Of a DNA stretch of 27,249 bases, positions 1 through 12,700 are shown in pieces (the first letter of the stretch is position 1; each line of letters starts with the position of its first letter). This DNA is from Heterotrichella gracilis. Taxonomy: Eukaryota > Sar > Xanthophyceae > Tribonematales > Xanthonemataceae. The position numbers were made by a program, and so were the translations under genes. The stretch covers positions 1 through 27,249 of the forward strand of contig JAULBX010028703.1 in the NCBI GenBank assembly GCA_032358255.1, read 5' to 3'. Under the pieces are notes generated by a model. That model was not told the origin of the DNA. It saw only the letters and a program-made list of their open reading frames with translations, and did not search any database.

Positions 1-5
1 CGACA

Positions 6-85
6 GGCTTCACCACGACTGAGCTGGCCCGGCTTCACTTTCGCCGGCTTCACCACGACTCGGCTGGCTTGGCTTCATTAATGTG
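6..85. repeat. 40-bp tandem repeat at the window edge
   Basis: Two units of 40 bp start at 6 and 46; the first 15 bases (GGCTTCACCACGACT) are identical, after which the units diverge. Related GGCTTCA/CTTCAACTTTC fragments continue to about 100. The array is cut by the window start. I see no coding sense in 1-330. Confidence 0.6.
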
Positions 86-142
86 CTTCAACTTTCATTA
101 TTTTTTTAGGCTGAACTGGTAGGTCGATTCCCCCCCCAATCA

Positions 143-174
143 AATTTTTTTACCCCTTCGGGGTTAAAAAAATT
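143..174. repeat. AT-rich near-perfect hairpin
   Basis: Arms 143-156 and 160-174 pair fully apart from one bulged T (164), with a three-base TTC loop. The stem is C4/G4 capped by seven A-T pairs. It lies beyond the probable RRP5 poly(A) site. It could be an end of a small inverted-repeat element or the 3' border of a neighbouring unit; the function is unknown. Confidence 0.6.
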
Positions 175-331
175 CGTAAATTGCACGCATAAAAGCATTT
201 TCCCACACCTATAGTTTGCCTCCAACTTAAACCTGAAGTTTTACACGACGCGCATTACTGATCAGCTGCAGGGCAGTGCCTGTGCAACACTGCCAAAACG
301 CATGTAGTGACTGGCACACACTGCGGATGCT

Positions 332-336
332 TTACA
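332..336 (-). terminator. Candidate TGTAA poly(A) signal of RRP5
   Basis: TTACA on the plus strand reads TGTAA in mRNA sense, about 390 nt past the stop; a second copy is at 241-245. TGTAA is the usual chlorophyte polyadenylation signal. A 5-mer is weak evidence by itself. Confidence 0.35.
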
Positions 337-670
337 TGATGCTGGCAAACACTGATGATGGCACCATCTGACACGCGCAGCGCACCGGTTGGCAAAAAAA
401 ATTGCACTGCACACAAAACAGTTGCCTTAATTAGTGCTGTCCAGGACTATGACCCGTGTGCTGAACCATCCTCTGTCATCCGCACCAAAACCAGCCGGTT
501 ACTGCCCGGTGCTAGACCAACACACAGAAGGGCAGTGCCAAACTGCTCACCAGTGTCTGGTGCTCTGTCACCCAATGCTTCACCACTTTGCCATTTCCCC
601 CCTTCCCCTGCCCCCCAGACACATTGCTGTTGCACTCCGTTGGCTGTGTAGGCACACCCATGCCACGCTC

Positions 671-719
671 TCCCATCATCCCCATCCCCATCCCCATCCC
701 CATCCCCACCCCCACCCCA
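671..719 (-). other. G-rich tract (G-quadruplex-prone) in RRP5 3' UTR
   Basis: On the mRNA-sense (minus) strand the bases just after the stop codon are repeated G4-G5 runs separated by T or AT: at least seven runs, from a CCCCAT/CCCCAC tandem on the plus strand. This exceeds the four-run requirement for an intramolecular quadruplex. The tract starts about 10 nt downstream of the stop codon. It is also an unstable hexanucleotide microsatellite. Confidence 0.75.
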
Positions 720-728
720 ATGCCCCCC

Positions 729-3700
729 TCAAGTCTGCAGGTGCTGCTCCACGTACTCCGTTGCCCTCTGCTTCACCAAATTCACGGAGGCCGCATCCCC
801 ATGGTCCAGCTCGTACTGCAGGTACTTTTTGAAGAAGAACTGCGGGGATGGCAGGGAATTACTTGGTACGTACACAATCTATGTGAGTGCGCTGTGCACA
901 TTGCTTGGGGCGTGGAGGCAAAATATGCATGAGGTATGCTCCGTGGCCATTTTGCCTCCACGCCCCAAGCAAAGATTTGGGTATGAAAGTCTGATTGTTT
1001 GCAGAGATTATGCGGAGCAAGTAATATAATACCCAATTTGACCCAGTTTGTACTTATACTTTCTAGGCAAATCTTACCAGGGTGTACATTGTCCTGACTG
1101 AAGTACGTTGCACACACACACACATATGGACAGTGCTTGAAATATGGCTTGAATCAACCACCCCCCTCGCACATGCATATTGGTTCCCCTGTGCTGCGCC
1201 CTACCAGTTACCCTGCCAAAACTACCCAAAACTCTAAGCACCTTCATCACTCGGCCGCTGCAGCTATACCACCTTCATCCTCTTTGCCGTCGGCGCCAGC
1301 GGCATCGCCCTGTCAAACAGTACATGTATGCGCGCCGCATCCCCCACACACCCCCTCACCATTAACACCACTGCCAGCGCCAGCACACCGCCCTCACCTC
1401 CCACCTCCATTTCCACCCACCCACCCACCACCACCCACCCACCACCACCCACCTTCATCCTCTTTGCCGGCAGCGCCAGTGACAGCGCCCTGTCAAACAG
1501 CGCCCGCACGCGTGCCGCATCCCCCAGCTTGACCTCCTGATCCACGTACACCCCCCACAGGTCCAGGCGCTTGGGGTAGTTGCGCAGCAGGCTTTCAAAC
1601 ATGTTGCGCCCCTTCTCGGGGTCGCCCTGCTTGTACTCCAGGAGGGCCGCGTGGGAGATGACCTGTGGTGGGCGGTAGGGATGAGTGGTAGTGGGGGTAT
1701 AATGTGGTTGTGATGTGATGTGATGGGGTGATCCAACAGCGCTGTGGGGTGATTTAGTTTGCAGTGGTTGATAGTAGTGGTAGGGGTGTGGAATGTGGAG
1801 CGGCGGTGCCAAGGGTTAGGCGATCCAATGTAATGCATGTGAGGAGTGCAATGCTGCGGCTCAGATTAAGAAATTCAACCATTATATCCTTTTCAGCACT
1901 GGTCATCAGTAGCGCGGATAGTGTATCATCACTGCCACAGCAAGGAGGGTGTGGATGCACGTCAACAGTTTATAGCAGGAAAATAAATTTACATGGCATT
2001 CCAGCATGCCGCCACATTAGCATTCACCCATGCACATTTTATGAACAACTGCATGGTGCTGTCACAGTACCCTCCTGAGTAGAAACGCAACTTTACCTGG
2101 AATGCTGCACATGCACAAAGTACCTTTTGCCCTAAATATACCTCCTCACCTTTATGTGCTTGCCGGCAGGCAGTGAGGTGAGCGACCGGGCCAGCACTCC
2201 CTGTGCACCCGCCTCATCCCCCTTGGCCAGCAGGGCCTGAATGTGTCGCAGCCACACCTGCAGATTGCCACAGGCAAGGATGAGCGGCAGAACAAAAGAA
2301 GAAATTGTATATATACCTGCAGTAACTGGTTGAGGCACAGCCACAGCACATGCGCTCATCATCTATAGACACATGTGTGACCCCGCTCCCAAACACGCCA
2401 CCACCTGTACATTCACCCACCTTTGCGCTTGTGTTGAACTTTCTGCAAGCCGCCTTGAGCGTTTGCTCCACCAGGGTGTCCCTGCCCGTCCGCTCCAGAA
2501 TTGACACCATTGCCATGTACAATTTCTTCTGGTCGGTGTATGACTGGGCACGCTGTAAATGGGGGGGCAACAAGAGTAGAGCAGTGTGATCAGGTGTCGT
2601 TCATTTTGTTTACTTAGGCATCTTTGTCATTGTAAGTTACAGTTAACAGTTACCATGCATGGCCCCAGAGGGATGCATCCACCAATTTGTCATTGTAAGT
2701 TAGGTGGTTCATTTTCCTGTTACCCAGGCACTATTTACGAAATGAATGACATCAATGCCAAGTATTGCTGCTTCAGAGCAGTGTATTAGAAGCTTTGTTT
2801 TGCTGTATATACCGCTAATTTCACTGAAGCTCAGTCATCAACATTTCCAGTGATTGGGGCACATATAAGGCAGACACCATTGCCAGGTATCGTTCACCCA
2901 GGTAAAAACAACAACTGTACCCCCCGCCCCACCTGGAACAGCTTCATCACCGCCTCCTCAGGTGGGTGGCCATACATGCTCTCAAGGTTGAGGTAGGCTA
3001 CCCACACGTTGAACTTTTCACCCTCCTCGCGGTAGTTGATCAACTGCACACACACACAAATACAACCATACTCAGAAATTGAACAACGGTACAATGGGAA
3101 CCTGTCTACATGCTAGATGCATTTTGGGTTGAGGTACGCAGTGAATGCATTGGACTTCTCACCCCCCTCACTGTTAGCCAATCATTTGCAAACACAAATG
3201 TAAATATAAATGTTCAGAAATGGAACGGTGTTCAGATAAATAAAGGCCTGCCAAATCAGAGCTGGCCCAGTAGCCGCAAGCTGCACACAGGTGACTGCAA
3301 ATCTGGCTGCACTGCTGAAAGTACCGAACTAAAGCATCCACTCTGCCCTGACAATAATCTGCAGCACATGAAACTCACTGCACCCTACACCCTCCACCCT
3401 CCACCTCACACCCCTCACCTTGAGTGCGCGCTCCGCAACCGCCCGAGCGTTCTCTATCTCGCCCAGTGTGATGAAGAAAGCGATGTACTTGATCCATACA
3501 AAGGAGGAGTTGGGCGCAGACAGCACCAGCTGCTCGAAATCAGACACGCTCTGGGGTGCCTGGTCGCCCTGAAGCCTGGCAAGCTCCTGGGAAGGGGGCA
3601 AACTAGGTCAAGATTGGGGTTGGAATGTGGGTAAATGCAGACACACTCTGGGGTGCCTGGTCGTCCTGGAGCCTGGCAAGCTCCTGGGATTGGGGGGAGG

Positions 3701-6700
3701 TGGGTCAGGATTGGGTGGGGATGTGGGTTGGTTTGGGGGAGCTGGAGGGGAAGAAGCGGGGGGAAAGGGGAGAGGGGAGAGGGAGGGGGGACAACAGCCG
3801 GAGGGGGGGAAAGTTGCATGTGGCGTGGAAACGAGCGGACAAAGGCTACTAGAAATTGGGGCAGAAGCAGGTTGCATATAAACAGCCTAAAGACATGGAA
3901 GAAAGCTCCCATCACATGCATTTGCATCCCCACCGCCCCCCACCTGCTGCCGGATGTACTGCTCCTTCTCCTCTTTCAACCGCTTTTTCTGCGTCTTGGA
4001 GAGCTTCTTGGTGGACCCCTCGCCCGCATCAGCCTGCCCCGCCTTGCCTCCATCAAGCTCAATCTCGTCCCACACATCGGGTGTGGCGGGGGCAGACACA
4101 CGTACGGGGGCTTTTTGGGGCGCGTGGTCCTCCGCTCCGCTGCTGCCTGCAATAGGGGGTGGGGTTGGGAGATACTTCAATGAATATTTAAAAATCATAA
4201 CAGGTGTTGCGTTGCCAGATGACGCAATGTGATGTGAAACAATATGATGGAGTAAGATTAAGGTTATACCTGTACCACATGACTTGTACCACATGACTGA
4301 CCAGACCAGAGCAGAATGCAACACATTGAAGGGAAATTGCATTGTGATGCAGATACATAACTGCATTGAAGCGCGCACGTACCAGGCTCGCTGCCATCCA
4401 CATCCAAATCGCTCTCTGGCGCCGCAACCTCAGCCTCCGCCTCCTCCATATCAGAATCCTCAGACAGCGACGCGTCATCGATATCCTGAGAAACATCGTC
4501 ATCATCATCGCTGCCACCCTCTTCACTGCCAGAAGCATCAGCCTCCCCTCCTGAATCCACCTCCATGCCCTCCACGTCGCTATCGCCCTGCAGGTGAAGC
4601 AAAATGGGGGTTTAGAAGGTTTAAGACAAGTTCTTCACCACATTGGAACATCATCTAAATGTTATAAACATGTGTTGTAAGTAAACGATATTATTTATTA
4701 GCCCGAGCTACATGGACAATCCATTTTTAATAACAGCATTGACCTCCGTGCCGTCCCCTCTGCTCCATCCCTGTGCACAAACCATCAGACACCATAACCA
4801 AAAGCATGTGGAGATCAAGGAAGCTTGCCCTTAAAGGGCCGCGTTCGGTGACCCAACTCTGGTTACGAATGGGGGTGAGCAATGGAGGGTAGCACTGCAA
4901 TGGCAGCAGCGTCAAAATTAAATCTTGACTATATTTAAATGTCCCGCTTTGCCTAATTTTGCCACATCCTCAAAACATAAAAGGATACAGAATATGATCC
5001 TTTGCCTCACCTCATCCATGGCCTCCGCCTTCAAGTGCACCCCCATCTCCTCCTCAAACCCGCCACTCCCCTCGCTGCCCGTGTCCCCATCCTCTCCCTC
5101 CCCTTCCTCCCCCTCAGCCTGCTCCCCCACGTAGCTTGGCTTCAGCCCCAGGGATAGCTTGTTGGTGGTGCGGTCAACCTTGAGGATGAGCGCACGCACA
5201 GCTGTAGGTGGGGAAGGAGGAGGGTGGGGTGTCAGCATGAGGGACCATAACATTAGGGGTTGGGGTGGGGGTGAGGACACAGAACCAAGTCAGTTCAGCA
5301 CGCGCCACCACTCTGGTTGCGGAAGGAGGATCACACACACACTTGCTCGGATCAGGTCAGCATGCACGCCCCTTGTTCGTCTCCTCCACACCACATTTGC
5401 CCCAAAAAGAACAGAAATCCTCACACCACCCACCACCAGACAGAACAGAATAACAGAATAATGATGAAAGCCCGCCGCAACGCTTACGCACCACCGACCA
5501 CCTGACCCCACCCTCACCTTGCCCTGCCTGGAACAGCTGCCCTACATCCTTCACAAACGCATCCGCCACCTCGGAAATGTGGGCCAGGCCCGTCGTCCCC
5601 CCCTCCAGCTCCACAAATACTCCAAATTTCTCCACCCTCTTGACCTGCCCCTGCACCACCTGCCCCTCCTCTAGCCCAGACACATCCTGGGAGCGCTTGG
5701 AGGCGCGGGTGCGCAGGGAGAGCTCCACCCTGTGTGTGGGGGGTGCGGGGATGTGTGAGGGGAGGGTGCATGATGGGTGGAGTGCACCCTGGAGGGGGCC
5801 ATTTATAAAGGAATATTGATAGTTTTACAATTATACTCCAGCATTCCACATTCTACACAAATTTTGCAGAAGTATGCAACTTTGCAACTTTACATGCTTG
5901 TTGCACATCATGGGACTTGCCACCCATGGTTTCTGGACATTCCTCAGGCTAGCCCCGCCACCTGCTGCACCCTAGTGAAGACGTTGGCGGGGTCTGCCAC
6001 CAAGGACATTTTACGCACATTTCATGTAGTTCTAAATGCATTATACCCCTCAACTTCAGACGCACTTCGACCGCAGGTTTGAACCAAAGGCCTCTTAGCC
6101 CTCCGCACCTTGCGTCCGCCAGCGCCAGCACCTTTGCCGCCACCCGCTGCCCTTCAGTGAACACCTTGGCAGGGTCTTCCACAAAGGTGTCTGCCAGGTT
6201 GCACAGCTTGACGCGTGCCTCCAGGTCACCCGCCAGCCACACAAACAGGCCCTGCTTGTTCACGCTCTTCACGTAGCCAGACACCTGCATGCGCGCCATC
6301 ACAATGAGTAAAGTGGGAGGGAACAGGCGGCTTTTCTAAAGCGCAAAGGGCGTCCTGGTTTCAAAATGCAACATGGCGCCTCTTTGTCAAGCGAAATCTC
6401 CAGGCTGGTTAGTTTAGGGTTTAGGGTTTTCCATGCACCACTTGCCTCCTGTCCCAGCTCCAGGCTGTCTGGCTGCAGGCTGGTGGGAACTGGGTCCCCC
6501 GCCGCCGGGTGCGCCACCCCCTCCACCGCCCCCCCCTGCGGCCCCCTCAGCGACAGCCGCGTGCGCCCCCCCTCGCCCACCTCCGCCACCCTGGCCACCA
6601 CAAACAGCCCCACCCGCAGGCCAGCCAGCACGTTGGGCACAAACAGGTCGTGCACATCAGCCAGCGCCACCTGGGAGGTCAAGGGGGATCGGTGTGTAAG

Positions 6701-9700
6701 GCAAAGAGGGGGGAACGGTGGGATGCGGGCATGGTGCTTCGGGCACCAAATATGACTGGGCCATAGGGCCATGCGATGTGGCAATGGGGGATCTCTATGA
6801 GCGCACGTTGTGGCGCAATGTGATCGCTATGGGCACATGTGATGGCACCATGTCATCGTCCTGGTTAGAGACGATGATGACATAAGAATGCCGTGACATC
6901 ATTCACCCCTCCCCTACCTTGGCGTAGGTCTTTGGATTTGTGGTAATCTGGACCTTGATGTCTCCCCCGCCCACCGCTGTGATCTTGCCACACACCAGGT
7001 CATCCTGCCTGGCACTGGCGGTGGAGCAGCTGGCATCACCCACATCAACCTGGGGTAGGGGGAAGGAAAACTTTTCAACAAATGGTAACGTGATAGAAAA
7101 ATTCAGGAATACCATTTGAAAAATCCTCCAAGTATCTTTTGTTCACGAGTGGTGCCAAGTAAAAGCAGAATCTCCTGCCTCACTCCTGGTGGGACAGGTC
7201 CAGTCGGCACCCACATGCAGCACCCGGTACCTGACTGCTACTGATACCCCCAATTCTCTCCCCCAACATGCATCATCCCAGCCTCTGACCGCTACCATTA
7301 ACATGGCGCAATGACTGTACATACGCGCTGCCAATGCAGCTGCAATTGTGACTGTACCTTGCGCAGGGATAGATCCAACACGTGGCGGTTCGCCACCACC
7401 CGCAGCATCCGGCACTGCACGCGCGCGCCCACCGCAAAGCGCGACGCCATTGCCCGCAGCTGCTCGGGGGTGTCCCCTGAATCGAGCACGTGCACCCGCC
7501 CCCGCACCTGGGCGCTGAGGGACACGTACAGCCACTCGGGTTGGACATCCTGGACGTACCTGAGGACGAGTGAGTTGTTGAGATACAATTAGAGATACAC
7601 ATACATACTACTGTATCTACAAGTGCAACCACTGCTTCCAAGCCGAGTACGGGGTTGAGCCCAAAGTGTGACACAGGTGAGTGAGTGAATAGGTGAGTGT
7701 CATAAACAGCCACTTGAATTGGATCTCCTGGATGCACCTGGTGGGTGGGTGGATGGATGGGTGGGTGGGAAAGTCAGTGGATAGTCAAATGACCATTTTG
7801 TGATTTAGGCATGGGCTACTTATGAATTTACAGCGCCTCCCCTCCCTGCATCCACGCCATGGCGCGCCATTGGCCCCCAACCTGCTTCCACCAGCCACAC
7901 ATGCGCCTGCCGCCACTTACCCCCAGACCGCCTGCCCCACTGTCAGCTTGTCCAGATGCACACGCGCCACGCTGTAGCGCCTGCCCTCCCGCACGCACGC
8001 GATCACATCGGGCCGCATGCTCAGCTCAAGCACATTGTGCGCCTTGCCCTCGCTGCTGTCCATGCGGCACACGATCATCACCTCGACCTCGGAGCCCGCC
8101 GTGTACGCGGCGGTGGGCGAGGTTTCGCCTGGCGCGGGCAGCTCGGTCACGTGCACCCTTCCCCGCCGGCCATCCGCCAGCTTTACATCTAGGTGCAGCG
8201 GGTGGACGGAGGTGATGGTGCCCTTGGCGAGGGTTCCCGAGGCGGGTTTGGCAGCGGCGCCGTCCGCGGCGGCGGCTGCGCCTGGCTCCTGCTGGGCCTT
8301 GGGCTGCTTGGCTGGGTCCTTGGGGGGGTCCAGGGGTGTGTGCAGCAGCATGCGCATGCCGGTGGAGGGCTCAGGGAGGTGGGCGACGGTGGTTTGAATG
8401 ATTTGGCCTGCGGGGGTCAAATAGGGGTGAAAAGGGTGGAAACAGGGGAGGGGGAAAGGGGTTTTTGCCTGTGGGAGTGAGGAAGGAGGGCAAGGTGCAT
8501 AGATTTGAAAGATTTGAAAGGGTGTGTGCAGCAGCATGCGTAGCCAATAGGCGCCATTCCTCCTTATCACTCCTACACAGGATGTACTACCGCATAGCAA
8601 GCCGTCTAATCCCGCGCCGCAACCCTGCATAAGAAACATACCTTCGCTGAATCGCTTGCAAGCGTCGACGTTGAGTAGGTTGAAGTCACGTGACTGCACA
8701 AACGCCACCGCATGGCTATGGCCAGGCAGGGAGGCAACCACGTAGTTGTCCTTCACCAACTCAGCCACTGCGTCAACATGGGAGCCAACCTGCACCAGAG
8801 GAGGGGGTGAGATGGGGACATTAGCAACACCTTAATATACATGGGGCACACCTGCAGCGCCGACAGATACATGCATTCTCCAGGGACCAATCTCTGCACA
8901 TTACACCCTAATCCCCAACTCAACCCAACTTGAAAGGACAACAACCAGGCACAGTGCAGTGTCTACCAGATACTGGGATAATGTCACACCAAAAAAGCAC
9001 CTTTATATTGCATTTCAGGAGTGAATGCATGCAATATACATATACATAACACTTCAAGGCATGTGCAACTGCAGCGCCGACAGCCAATTGGCCACCTTAG
9101 TTCGCCCCCTTACGCAGTGCATCCTTCAGCAGCATGTGGGATCCACAATGCCCTCTTTGACCAGATACCAAAACCCTACACTCTTTACCCTACCATAGGA
9201 TATCACCCAACAAAATTACCGGTGAAAAGCCCACCGCATTCTACACCCAATACACCCGCACCTGCAGCGCCGCCAGCCCCTTCTTGGCTTTCTTCCCCAT
9301 CTTGCCCCCCTTGACCAGCGCCTCCTTGATTGACAGGTCCACAATGCCCTCACTCCTGCTCATGTCCAAGATGCGCCCCTCCACGGGGTCACCCACAGCA
9401 AGGGTGCGCCCGCCAGTCTGACATAGCAACAACAACCAGCACTTCAGTTAACCAAAGGTCTTTTTTGTGGTCAAGGGTGCAGTTATCCAGTTGGATGATT
9501 TGTAGATCACGTCAGTTGCGTAGCTTAAAAATGTAGCAATATATTTAGTCTGCAATGCCTACTGAAGCTTCAGTTCTCTAAATGGAAAACATAACATGGA
9601 AATTGGTAACAATTACCATTTACCTCTAATGGAGAAAAATGTACAATGGCTCCACCATCCCCACCATCCCGCTCACCTGCCCCGGCCCCATGAGCCCCAC

Positions 9701-12700
9701 CACATCGCCATGCGCCTCAAGGTTGCACACAATGCCGTAATCCTTCACCTCCTGCACATCGCCCTTGGCCAGGGCCCCTACCACAAACTCATCCGACCAG
9801 TCCGCTGCCACCTCCCCCCCTTCCGTTTTGCTGCGCAGCTGATCAGCCACCCCGATGTCCCTGGGTGGTGGGGAGGGGTGGGCACGAGCGTGGGTGTGGG
9901 CAAGAGGGATCAAACACATGCCAAACTCACAAGTGCAAAGTAGTATAGGGCAAACTTATGTTCTGTTATGTACTAAAAGGTGCACATTGTCCTCCCCTTT
10001 GGTAGTGCAGCTGATCAGCGACCTCGATGTCCCTAAAGGGTGGTGGATGGAGAGGGGCGGGGAGGGGGAGGGGAAGCCACCTCACGGATGCTATACTCTT
10101 ATGCACAAGGTATGTTTTAGCCTGCTGCAGGCGGCTGTTCATGGGAGGCATGTATGCATGCCTATGATGCATGAGCACTGTTAGGGTTTATGCTGCAGGG
10201 TTAGGCAGTAGGGCGCTAGGGTTTGTGCTGCAGGGTTTCATGCAGGATGCGCATCGTGTGGTGCTGTGGCTGTGGCTCAGATCTCAACCATAAAATGTAT
10301 CCGTATCAGCACTGGTCATCAGTAGCGCGGATAGTGCCTCGTCCTTGCCCCAGCCACATGCAACCGCTCATTGGATGCATGCCTATGTTAGGTGCACCAC
10401 TCTATCACACTCATGCACGCCTACTGGCCGCATCACCCGACCACACCCACTCCTGCAACACCCACTGCACAGGAGAACACACAGGCTCACAGGCGCCTAT
10501 CTCAACCTGATAGTGCATCTAGGACATATCCTGGTCAACCACGGAACAACCACAGACCGAGTGACACTTCCCTGCCATCCCCACAATCGATCACACCCAC
10601 TGGTGGTTCTCATCACCCAACCCGATAGTAAACCTAGGCCGTAACCTGGTCAACGGAGCCAGTGACACATTTCTTCCATCCCCATGACTAGTTACACCTA
10701 CTGGTATTTCCCATCATCCATCCCCATCACCCAGCCTCACCTAAACAGCGACTGCAGCAGGCCTGCATCCGTCCCCCCACACAGGCTCTGCTTCAGGCTG
10801 ATGGTGAAGCGGGCCCTGGCCTGATCCACCCCACCGATTTGGGCGCGCGTAGACTGACCCTCTTGGAATACCTGCTTGGGGTCGGTCACAAAGCCGTCGG
10901 ACAGCTGCGCCAGACCTGCGTAGCAATCAAGTATGCTGTGGATCTAACTGGCTTTGGCACTGTTACACAGACTAGAATATACAACAAATGTATGAAATAA
11001 TGCACCATTATTTTGTACCATACAGACGATGGTATTATTTGTACCATAATTTGCATGGTACCAAACAATGGTTCTTGACTGTCATCGTTTCATTTATCAA
11101 TTACAAGTTCCGACCACATGTACTAAAATTGGCAGGCGTGCGCACCTGCCCTGCCAGTGACCTGGTTGAGGAATCGCACAAACACCGCGTCATGTGTGAT
11201 GCTGGCCACGTAGCCCGGCAGCACCAACCCCTCCACAACGTCCTCAAAAGCGCGGGGCAGGGTGGATGCGGCGGCCAGCATGGAACCCTTACGGGTCACG
11301 CGCAGCATCTGGGTGGCCTAAGTGGGTGGGGTGACGGGGAGGCAGTTAGGGTTTAGGTTTTAGGGTTTGAGGTTGAGGGTTAGGGACACGTACAGCATCT
11401 GGGTGGCCTGCGGTGCGTTTGTGGAGGGGAGGCAGTTGGCGTAGGAGGGTGGGGTGAGGGATGGGCGCAGTCAATCACAGTCTAGCCTTCCTGCATCTCA
11501 CCTAGTACCACCTTCAACTACATCATCACCAACAGCTGCCGTAGCCTCACCCCAGCCCCCGCCCAAACCCAAAAAACTGCCCTAGAGGCCCTGTACATCA
11601 TCAGCTGCTCAATTATACACCCTACTCCCTCAAACACCCCCCATCCCCCCACCAGCCGCACCTCCAGCCTCTCCAGCACCATCACCTCCCCCAGCCCAGC
11701 CCCCACCACCAGCCCCTCCTGAAGCGCAGCCACTGCCGAGGGGTGGTCCCCCAGGTGCGCCACATCCAGCCGCCCATACACCCTCCCCCCCGCCTCCTCC
11801 CCCCCCTGCAGGCTGACGATGTAGTACCCCACCGTGGCCCCGTCCTCGCGCGTGTGCACCTCTTTTACCACCCCCTGTGCCAGGTCACCCGCGTGCAGCC
11901 CCCCCCAAGGGTCTGACTCCGAGGCTGCTTTAGCTGTGCGGGTGATGAAGCTGAGGCGCAGGCGGTGGTGGTTGGGGTCGTAGGAAATGACGCGGACCTT
12001 GACCACCTAAATTGGTTTAAAGAAAAGAAATGAGATGAGTTGGGACAGAAAAGACATGGGCGGGGAATGCGAGGAGTGGGAATGCATAGAGCGGAATGGA
12101 GGAAGACGGGAGATTAAGCAAAGAGCACAAATGACATTTCACGCAAAGGCGTGTGCATACAAGAGACACCAGCCACCCTTGCCCAAACGTACACGTCAAA
12201 ACCCCACGCAGGGGTGACGCTTGCATCATGACCGCAACCCTGCTCAGCCGAAACCTGCCTGCCCGACCTCAAACGACTCCCCAGGTGCCTCATCCTACGC
12301 AATATCGTAAACCCTACGCAAGGGTGATTCTTGCATCATGACCCACCTGTCCGACTTCATACGACTCCCCGGGCGCCTGCGCCTCATCCGGCCCCAGCTC
12401 CAACACATGTTTAAGGTTTAGGGCTTAGGTTTTAGGGTTTGCCCACCTGCCCGACTTCAAACGACTCCCCCGGCGCCTGCGCCTCATCTAGGCCCAGCTC
12501 CGACACGTGCGCCATGCCCTTCACGCCCCCGTACAGCGTCACAAACACGCCATACTCCTTCACACCAGACACCACCCCGTGCGTGCGCGCCCCAGGGATC
12601 GCGTCCTGGGGCCGCGCGATGATGGGATACTTGGAGTTGATGAGCGAGCGGCGCAGGGTGACCGAGAGCCGCTTGTTGGCGGCGTCGCAGTCCAGGACCC

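Larger units (their letters stand above)
729..3586 (-). other. RRP5: RRP5 C-terminal HAT/TPR repeat region
   Basis: Exons 26-31, residues 1679-1957. The segment starts with the conserved DFEQLVLSAPNSSFVWIKY signature, continues with EIENARAVAERAL, FNVWVAYLNLE, VWLRHIQALL, FESLLRNYPKRLDLWGVYVD and ALPAKRMK joined to FFFKKYLQYE, and ends at a TGA (positions 731-729). Aromatic W/Y spacing typical of half-a-TPR helices recurs about every 34-37 residues, giving about seven repeats. In yeast this half alone supports 18S processing. All five introns in this region are phase 0, falling between helices. Confidence 0.93.

Noticed and set aside
434..832. 132-codon plus-strand frame with an HPHPHP run
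   Set aside because: It is the translation of the CCCCAT microsatellite in the RRP5 3' UTR and overlaps the last RRP5 exon antisense; no domain is visible.
1264..1812. Long minus frame that seems to give exon 30 a 3' extension with a second RALFDRA-like copy
   Set aside because: It reads through the donor into a GGT/CCACC-rich intron and a decayed duplicate. The family C-terminus (FFFKKYL...) is only reached by splicing to 839.
6438..6445. GT donors just downstream of the proposed GC donor of intron 20
   Set aside because: Both shift the frame relative to exon 21 and destroy the S1 start.
6860..6900. GATGATGA-like box C, considered as an intronic snoRNA in RRP5
   Set aside because: It is on the wrong strand for the host intron, and there is no convincing box D or terminal stem.
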